Of a stretch of DNA of 11,733 nucleotides, positions 7,280-11,733 are shown piece by piece (the stretch's first letter is position 1; each line of letters starts with the position of its first letter). The notes below the pieces were generated by a model. The model saw only the letters and a list, made by a program, of their open reading frames with translations, was not told the DNA's origin and made no database searches. This stretch comes from an uncultured Gemella sp. GTDB taxonomy: Bacteria; Bacillota; Bacilli; Staphylococcales; Gemellaceae. Both the position numbers and the translations under genes were made by a program. The stretch spans positions 1-11,733 of the forward strand of contig CAMYEU010000034.1 of assembly GCA_947254465.1 (NCBI GenBank), read 5' to 3'.

Positions 7280-8329
7280 CTATTCATTTTCTAATTCATC
7301 TACAACTTCTTTTAATAATTCATATGAATGATGTTGAGCTTCTTCATCATAAATATATGAATTAATCATAAGCTCATCAAATCCTACTCTACGTTTTAAA
7401 TCAGCAATTTGTTTTTTTACTGTTTCTTTACTACCAATAAACGAAATTTTAGTCATTTGTTTAACTACAGATTTCTCATGATCTACTATTTCATCGTGTT
7501 CAAAAGCTATTGGTCCAAAATGTGGAACCTTCGTAGTCGCGATATAGTTTTTCCAAACAGCTTCTTCTGATTGAACTGGTGGAACCATTCCTTGTGGATT
7601 ACTAGTTATTATATTTAAAAATGATTGAATCTGAGTTGTTGATAATCTTTTTGCTTCTTCATCGGTGTCTGCAACAACAGCATTGGCACCTAAAATTACA
7701 TACGGCTCACTTAAAACTTCTGATGGTTTAAAATAATGCCTATAAATAGCTACTGCATTTTCCATCATAGCTGGAGCAAAATGCGATGCAAATGCATAAG
7801 GTAATCCTAACTCAGCAGCTACATATGCACTATCAGTACTTGAACCTAGTATGTATAGTGGAACATCAAGCCCAGCAGCTGGATATGCATGAACAGGCCT
7901 TGTATCTTTAAAATACCCAGATAGCTCCACGACTTCTTTTTTAAAATCCATCTCTCTATTAGTACTTCTTCTAATAGCTCGTGCAGTATTATAATCAGTA
8001 CCCGGTGCACGCCCTAAACCTAAATCAACTCTACCAGGATAAAGAGTCTCCAAAGTTCCATATTGCTCTGCTACTATATATGGACTGTGATTAGGTAACA
8101 TTACTCCACCTGAGCCTACTCTAATATTATTTGTGTTATCTAGTGTACGCTGGATTAATAACTGCGTTGCACTACTAACCACACTTTTTGTATTATGGTG
8201 TTCTGCAATCCAATATCTTTCATATCCTAGTTCATCAGCCTTTTTAGCCAATTTAACCATCGCGTCAATAGCATCTTTAAAATTCTCCCCCTGTCTTAAT
8301 GGAGCTAAATTTAAAATTGAAATTTTCAT
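7280..8329 (-). CDS. Luciferase-like flavin monooxygenase (LLM class, group 1)
   Basis: A 349-residue TIM-barrel oxidoreductase of the bacterial luciferase superfamily, expected to use reduced FMN and O2. Diagnostic blocks are the N-terminal strand MKISILNLAPLRQG, YWIAEHHN (39-46), RVGSGGVMLPNHSPYIVAEQ (70-89), LYPGRVDLGLGRAPG (96-110) and ILGSS(T) further on. These fit the group of single-subunit proteins that includes YwcH/YhbW-like enzymes, whose natural substrates are mostly unknown. The length is slightly above the family norm. The ATG at 8329 has AGGAG (8340-8336) 6 nt upstream. It starts 50 nt after the endonuclease V-like gene with no terminator between, and is followed 10 nt later by the GNAT gene. 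A two-step modification of a small molecule, by oxidation then acetylation, is conceivable but not shown. Confidence 0.92.
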   Translation of the reverse strand: MKISILNLAPLRQGENFKDAIDAMVKLAKKADELGYERYWIAEHHNTKSVVSSATQLLIQRTLDNTNNIRVGSGGVMLPNHSPYIVAEQYGTLETLYPGRVDLGLGRAPGTDYNTARAIRRSTNREMDFKKEVVELSGYFKDTRPVHAYPAAGLDVPLYILGSSTDSAYVAAELGLPYAFASHFAPAMMENAVAIYRHYFKPSEVLSEPYVILGANAVVADTDEEAKRLSTTQIQSFLNIITSNPQGMVPPVQSEEAVWKNYIATTKVPHFGPIAFEHDEIVDHEKSVVKQMTKISFIGSKETVKKQIADLKRRVGFDELMINSYIYDEEAQHHSYELLKEVVDELENE

Positions 8330-8379
8330 ACTCTTCTCCTAACTTATTTTCTCACAATATTTTAATATGCTTATTATAA

Positions 8380-8742
8380 CTATATAAAAATATCCTTCTG
8401 AGCTAAATTCTCAATACACTCATCATAATACGCCTCATCGTGTTCTTTATAAATAGGCTTATTGATTTTACACTCTTTTAGATCGTTATGAGGAGTACAA
8501 ATTTTTCCTCTATAATTTTTATCTAGCCATTCCTCACTAACATTATATCCTCTATTCTTCATTTCCTTCATGATTAATTCATGATACTTGAAAAGTAAAA
8601 ATGGTTTGTGTTCAAATACATAATCTACCGTTGCATGTTTCTTACCCCAACCATTTCCTCTTAATGCACAACATTCTCTATGTTGACCTAAAAGTTGTTG
8701 CCTTGGTAGTTTTGATATTAGTTCTTCATGCCAAAGTCTCAT
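8380..8742 (-). CDS. T4 endonuclease V-family (Pyr_excise) protein, TIGR02328-like
   Basis: A 120-residue protein related to the pyrimidine-dimer DNA glycosylase/AP lyase T4 endonuclease V. Aligned without gaps, its N-terminus places Arg22-Glu23 (HRECC) on the catalytic Arg22-Glu23 of the T4 enzyme. The helix YHELIMKEMKNRGYNV and the block YRGKICTPH match the T4 segments ending in KRGFNI and FRGDYIPH. The T4 nucleophile is the amino group of Thr2 exposed by Met removal. Here residue 2 is Arg, which normally blocks Met removal, so the chemistry may differ or be lost. The extra Cys24, Cys25, Cys82, Cys91 and Cys109 are notable. I chose the ATG at 8742: GGAGG (8752-8748) is 5 nt upstream and the protein then begins MRLWHEELI, as I recall for this family. 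An ATG at 8754 lacks a usable site. It overlaps the DUF1722 gene by 17 nt. Confidence 0.85.
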   Translation of the reverse strand: MRLWHEELISKLPRQQLLGQHRECCALRGNGWGKKHATVDYVFEHKPFLLFKYHELIMKEMKNRGYNVSEEWLDKNYRGKICTPHNDLKECKINKPIYKEHDEAYYDECIENLAQKDIFI

Positions 8743-9130
8743 CTTGTCCTCCATTAATAAAAGTAGATTCTTCTAAATATTTATTTGGATATTTATTTAA
8801 AAGATATTTTACTTCTTTTATCAAATTTTCTTTTTTATATTTATTAGTATGATATTCTTCAATCATTTCAAAAAAATTATCTTTTTCTTCCTTTGTTGCA
8901 TGTTTTTTAAAGTATCCCCAGACATGATGTAACGCATTAGTTACTTGTCCTTTATCTTCAGGTAAACTTACAGCTTGTTTTATTAGCTCATTCAATTTAC
9001 TTAGGGATACTTCTTCCTGTTTTAAATACGTTCTAATTTCTAGGTATATTTTACTTGAGTGACTTAAAACAAGATATTTATTTTTTGCCCATAACTTTTG
9101 GCATCGAACTATTTCTTCTTTATTATTCAT
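8726..9130 (-). CDS. DUF1722 (YbgA-like) protein
   Basis: A 134-residue cytosolic protein consisting of essentially one DUF1722 domain. The motifs are LWAKNKYLVLSHS (13-25), TNALHHVWGYFKKHATKEEK (64-83) and the terminal YPNKYLEESTF (114-124), which follow the family pattern of NVLxHxxGYFK then YPxxYL. DUF1722 also occurs fused to DUF523, and E. coli YbgA is encoded just upstream of DNA photolyase. No biochemical role is known to me. The ATG at 9130 has AAAGGA (9140-9135) 4 nt upstream. It is the first gene of a probable four-gene unit. Its last 17 nt overlap the endonuclease V-like gene, and that gene's GGAGG lies within the coding sequence, a sign of translational coupling. The DNA-repair context is inferred from neighbours only. 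Confidence 0.87.
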   Translation of the reverse strand: MNNKEEIVRCQKLWAKNKYLVLSHSSKIYLEIRTYLKQEEVSLSKLNELIKQAVSLPEDKGQVTNALHHVWGYFKKHATKEEKDNFFEMIEEYHTNKYKKENLIKEVKYLLNKYPNKYLEESTFINGGQDETLA

Positions 9131-9171
9131 TTTGTCCTTTCAAAACTAATTATTTATAGTATTCTAATTAT

Positions 9172-9177
9172 ATTATA
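9172..9177 (-). promoter_or_regulatory. Candidate -10 for the DUF1722 operon
   Basis: A perfect TATAAT lies 41 nt upstream of the DUF1722 start codon, preceded by GGA. No good -35 lies at 16-18 nt: TTTGTA at 16 nt is poor. The promoter may be weak or depend on an activator. I see no LexA-type SOS box (CGAAC-n4-GTTCG) near it. Confidence 0.4.
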
Positions 9178-9224
9178 TCCTTCACTTTTTTACTACAAAT
9201 TGGTATCGCTAAGTATATAAATAA

Positions 9225-9256
9225 GTTCCTTATTATGTTTTGTCTTAATAAGGAAC
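9225..9256 (-). terminator. Probable terminator of the TraX-like gene
   Basis: GTTCCTTATTA and TAATAAGGAAC form a perfect 11-bp stem with a 10-nt loop. On the minus strand TTATTTATA follows, which is T-rich but not a pure T tract. It lies 69 nt after the TraX-like stop codon and before the DUF1722 promoter. No T run follows on the plus strand. Confidence 0.65.
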
Positions 9257-9324
9257 CTCTACATTAGATTTTTGTTGTATTAAATTTAACAATGTTCTTT
9301 TGATTTCCTACATCAATACTAATT

Positions 9325-10065
9325 CTAAAATACAAGTGGAATATTTCCATATAATATAATTCTAAAAATACCTATAATAGCTAAATGTATTGGATAATAG
9401 TAGTAAAAGAACCATTTAGAACCAATATGTTTTCCTCTAGTACCATCATATCTCATTAATAACGGTAAAGAGAATAAAGTTGCAAACTGTAATACTCCAT
9501 AAAATACATCTATAAAGATAATATAAATAGCTGCATAAACACTTATCCAAATAACATAATCAAGTATTTGTTGTTTTTTATTATCTCTATGATTATATAA
9601 AAAGAATGGCATCATTAGCGCTATTGAAGACCAATCCGCTACAAACGTTAATAAACAGAACACAATAATTGCTGAAATCTTTAGTGTATTACTTATTTTT
9701 TCACTTCTAAAGATAGCGATTAATAAAACTGCCATCGCCAGTGGGAATAAGACACTTGTTTTATTAAATATACTTCCTGTAGTTATATCAAATGGTATTC
9801 CTAAACCGAAGCAAAAAGCAAAATGACTGATAACAGCAAAGCTCATAATTCTAAAGAAATATTTTTTAATATCTTTTGTATAATAACATCCTTCTGCGAT
9901 AAAATACCACATAATTGGTGCTGTTAAACGTCCTACTATGTGCATAAATACTGGTATTGGTTCTTTAACTAAACCTGGATATAATAGCCATGCTAAATGA
10001 TCAATTGTCATAGCAATTATAGCTATATATTTTAACTGAGTTCCATCAAACTTTAAATTCTTCAT
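9325..10065 (-). CDS. TraX-family integral membrane acyltransferase
   Basis: A 246-residue polytopic membrane protein of the TraX family. TraX of the F plasmid N-acetylates pilin; chromosomal copies in Gram-positives have no assigned substrate. Motifs are DGTQLKYIAIIAMTIDHLAW (7-26) with Asp22-His23, GRLTAPIMWYFIAEG (45-59), and the C-terminal SKWFFYYYYPIHL (216-228) with His227. About seven or eight hydrophobic segments are visible. The length fits the family. The ATG at 10065 has AAAGGA (10076-10071) 5 nt upstream. It stands alone between its own promoter and a terminator, and no pilin, relaxase or other conjugation gene is in the window, so a conjugation role is unsupported. A cell-envelope or small-molecule acyltransferase is the more likely reading. 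Confidence 0.88.
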   Translation of the reverse strand: MKNLKFDGTQLKYIAIIAMTIDHLAWLLYPGLVKEPIPVFMHIVGRLTAPIMWYFIAEGCYYTKDIKKYFFRIMSFAVISHFAFCFGLGIPFDITTGSIFNKTSVLFPLAMAVLLIAIFRSEKISNTLKISAIIVFCLLTFVADWSSIALMMPFFLYNHRDNKKQQILDYVIWISVYAAIYIIFIDVFYGVLQFATLFSLPLLMRYDGTRGKHIGSKWFFYYYYPIHLAIIGIFRIILYGNIPLVF

Positions 10066-10161
10066 GTTCTTCCTTTCTATACTATTTTTCCTTTATTTAA
10101 AAATTAATAGTTAATATATTACTCATGAATTTGGGAGGATGAGAATACTCTATACTAAGAT

Positions 10162-10190
10162 ATATTATCATATTAAAATGCTTTATACAA
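10162..10190 (-). promoter_or_regulatory. Promoter of the TraX-like gene
   Basis: TTGTAT (10190-10185), a 17-nt spacer and TAATAT (10167-10162) with a TGA extended -10. The predicted leader of about 90 nt contains a small hairpin, CTCAT (10143-10139) with ATGAG (10126-10122), whose 12-nt loop begins with CCTCCC. Confidence 0.6.
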
Positions 10191-10247
10191 TTATTTATCT
10201 AAACTTATTAAGATTTTCCTACTCCCTTTTAATATTATTTTATTAAC

Positions 10248-10277
10248 AAAAAAATGCCTAAGTTATTTCACTTAGAC
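10248..10277 (-). terminator. Intrinsic terminator after the HrtA-like gene
   Basis: GTCTAAG pairs with CTTAGGC (7 bp with one G-T pair, 8-nt loop, 10277-10256). On the minus strand A and seven T residues follow (10254-10248). It lies 11 nt after the stop codon at 10288 and ends the HrtAB-like operon. Confidence 0.88.
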
Positions 10278-10287
10278 ACTTTATATT

Positions 10288-10962
10288 TTATCTTTCTTTT
10301 GTCAAAATACCATCTTTCATTCGATAAACATGATCACATTTTTCAATCATTCTATTATCATGTGTTACCATAATAATTGATTTATTTTTTTCTTTACACT
10401 CTTTTAAAAGTAAATCTACAACTTCAAACGCTCTATCTGAATCTAGACTTGCTGTAGGTTCATCAGCTAAGATAATTGCAGGATTATTATAAAGAGCTCT
10501 AGCAATAGCTAATCGTTGCCTTTCTCCACCTGATAAGTCTTTTGGTAATTTATTTTCTAAATGATCTATTCCTAATTCTTTAACTAGGGATTTTTGATCT
10601 TGAAGTGTTTGTTTTCTTTTCTTATTTATTCTATCCACTAATTCTAACTGTTGTTTTGCAGTTAAAAATGGAACTAAATTAGATGCCTGTAGAACAAATC
10701 CAATATCGTTAAATCGTAACTTTGACCTTTCTTTCTCAGACAAATTAGTATAATTTTTTCCATTAATAATTATTTGACCTTTAGATGGAGTTTGTAACCC
10801 ACCAGCTAACGTTAAAAAAGTTGATTTTCCTGAACCTGATGGACCAATAATCGCAATAAATTGACCTTCTTCTATTTTAAAATTTGTTTCTTTCAGAGCT
10901 TCTATCTCTTTATTTCCATCTTGATATGATTTAGTAACATTTTTAAATTCTAATACATTCAT
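10288..10962 (-). CDS. ABC transporter ATPase, HrtA/LolD-MacB type
   Basis: A 224-residue cytosolic ATPase of the type that works with FtsX/MacB-fold permeases. It has Walker A GPSGSGKST (40-48), Q-loop Gln92 in GFVLQASNLVPFL, signature LSGGE (143-147), Walker B IILADE with Glu168, D-loop SLDSDRA and H-loop His201. The segments LQASNLVPFL and ILADEPTASLDSDRA resemble HrtA, the heme-efflux ATPase of staphylococci and lactococci. Bacteriocin or cell-wall-stress exporters share the architecture. The ATG at 10962 has AGGTG (10971-10967) 4 nt upstream, and its ribosome binding site overlaps the stop codon of the permease gene, so the two are translationally linked. It is the last gene of its operon. 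The heme role is inferred from resemblance; no HssRS-type two-component system is in view. Confidence 0.88.
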   Translation of the reverse strand: MNVLEFKNVTKSYQDGNKEIEALKETNFKIEEGQFIAIIGPSGSGKSTFLTLAGGLQTPSKGQIIINGKNYTNLSEKERSKLRFNDIGFVLQASNLVPFLTAKQQLELVDRINKKRKQTLQDQKSLVKELGIDHLENKLPKDLSGGERQRLAIARALYNNPAIILADEPTASLDSDRAFEVVDLLLKECKEKNKSIIMVTHDNRMIEKCDHVYRMKDGILTKER

Positions 10963-10969
10963 ATGACAC

Positions 10970-11685
10970 CTATCCTATTGCTTTTAATGGATCAATTTTT
11001 CTAATAGCTAAAACAGAGAATAATGTTCCAACTAAAGAAAAAATAATCAAACTAACGAAGATTATACTGTAATAAAGTCCATTCCCTAAAAATGGTACTG
11101 CTGATGGTAATACAAGTGATGTTGCCCACGTTCCAACCAAACCTAGTATACTTCCAACTAATGAAAGTAAGAATGTTTGCGATAAAACAGAAGTTCCAAT
11201 AATTCTATTCGAGATTCCTTGGGCTTTCATTACACCAAAGATTGGAGTTTTCTGAATAGTAAGTACATACATAAAAATACCAATAATAATAGCAGAAATC
11301 ACTATTAGGAATCCTATCATTAGTCCAAATGTTAAAATTTGAGCACTATAACCAGGTAATTCATTAATAAAATCAGCTATACTAACTTTTTGGAAGATAG
11401 AACTGTCGTAATCCTTTAAGTCACCTTTTACTACGAAAGCATTAATCATAGGATTATCAGCTGATTTATTATTACCATATTTCAATACTTGAAAATCATT
11501 AATATTCATATATACTACAGGCGCAACATTAAACCTTGATTTTTCCGTGTAACCTACTATTTTTAATTCAATATCTGAGTTAGCAGTTTTAATAGTATCC
11601 CCTATAGAATATCCTTCTTTTTCAGACAAACTTTTTTCAATAACAACTTCATTTTTAGATTCAAAAGTTCTACCTTGTATTATTG
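10970..11685 (-). CDS. FtsX-like ABC permease, HrtB-type (5' end missing at contig end)
   Basis: The last 237 residues of a MacB/FtsX-fold permease. The frame is open to the genomic boundary at 11685, so the apparent TTG start at 11629 is not real. The visible part begins in the extracytoplasmic domain (QGRTFESKNEVVIEKS, then a short beta-rich region with VAPVVYMNINDFQVL). Three membrane segments follow, roughly fragment residues 110-140, 160-185 and 195-220. MYVLTIQKTPIFGVMKAQGI and the terminal RKIDPLKAIG match the HrtB-type pattern. The first membrane helix and about a third of the protein are missing. Its stop is 7 nt before the ATPase start. Membrane location and partnership with that ATPase are clear; heme as substrate is a moderate inference. 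Any promoter or heme-responsive site lies outside the window. Confidence 0.85.
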
Positions 11686-11733
11686 CTGTCTCTTATACAC
11701 ATCTCCGAGCCCACGAGACATCTCAGGATCTCG
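11686..11733 (+). other. Nextera/Tn5 sequencing adapter (artefact)
   Basis: Bases 11686-11704 are the 19-bp Tn5 mosaic end CTGTCTCTTATACACATCT. Bases 11705-11719 (CCGAGCCCACGAGAC) complete the Illumina Nextera read-2 adapter. Bases 11720-11727 (ATCTCAGG) match an i7 index, which I recall as N715. Bases 11728-11733 (ATCTCG) begin the P7 flow-cell sequence. This is synthetic and GC-rich, and it brings an in-frame stop into the permease reading frame. It should be trimmed. Confidence 0.98.

Noticed and set aside
7270..7287. A longer start (ATG at 7287) for the GNAT protein
   Set aside because: It overlaps the stop of the monooxygenase gene without a ribosome binding site. GGGAG lies just before the ATG at 7269.
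8743..8754. A longer start (ATG at 8754) for the endonuclease V-like protein
   Set aside because: This ATG overlaps the GGAGG that serves the ATG at 8742, and the family N-terminus begins at MRLWH.
10139..10246. A plus-strand frame of 35 codons starting at an ATG right after GGGAGG, encoding a hydrophobic Tyr/Leu/Ile-rich peptide
   Set aside because: The ribosome binding site touches the ATG with no spacing, there is no promoter on that strand, and the composition is what AT-rich intergenic DNA gives by chance. It overlaps the TraX promoter on the other strand.
11629..11631. A TTG start for the HrtB-like permease
   Set aside because: The frame is open upstream to 11685 with permease-like sequence. 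The apparent start arises only from a stop codon in the adapter.
11686..11704. A Tn5 or Tn5-like insertion end
   Set aside because: The mosaic end is followed by Illumina adapter, index and P7 bases, so it is a library artefact and not a genomic transposon.

Overview
The window is about 11.7 kb of very AT-rich DNA from a low-GC Gram-positive (Bacillota). Signs of this are strong GGAGG-type ribosome binding sites, a guanine-class purine riboswitch, a class 1A dihydroorotate dehydrogenase, an LPXTG cell-wall sorting signal and an HrtAB-type ABC system. My best guess is Gemella or a related Gram-positive coccus. That is a judgement from protein style, not a database match. Every gene I can support lies on the minus strand, so transcription runs from high to low coordinates.

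Layout in transcription order. (a) The right end, 11686-11733, is not genomic. It is a Nextera/Tn5 sequencing adapter with an i7 index, so the genome stops at 11685 and cuts off the 5' end of an FtsX/HrtB-like permease (10970-11685). Its ATPase partner follows (10288-10962), then a terminator. (b) An orphan TraX-family membrane acyltransferase (9325-10065) has its own promoter and a terminator-like hairpin. (c) A probable four-gene unit runs from about 9177 to 6675: a DUF1722 protein (YbgA-like), a T4 endonuclease V-family protein overlapping it by 17 nt, a luciferase-like flavin monooxygenase, and a GNAT acetyltransferase, ending at a strong terminator. (d) A heterodimeric ABC exporter-fold pair (6550-3094, overlapping by 11 nt) resembles the siderophore-linked YbtPQ/IrtAB type. 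It has a good promoter and a Fur-like box just upstream of the -35. (e) Directly after it lies a headless C-terminal remnant of an LPXTG surface protein (3059-2772), then a terminator. (f) A small DUF302 protein (2196-2573) follows, with a terminator. (g) Class 1A pyrD (1085-2017). (h) A purine riboswitch with its terminator (promoter 1016, aptamer 966-898, terminator 834-802) controls a PbuX-type xanthine permease (from 746, running off the left edge).

Two themes link the genes. One is nucleobase supply: pyrD and the riboswitch-controlled xanthine permease. The other is metal or heme handling and surface transport: the Fur-boxed ABC pair and the HrtAB-like exporter. The most unusual gene unit is the overlapping DUF1722 and endonuclease V-like pair. 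The glycosylase-family member keeps the catalytic Arg-Glu but lacks the N-terminal Thr nucleophile of T4 endonuclease V.
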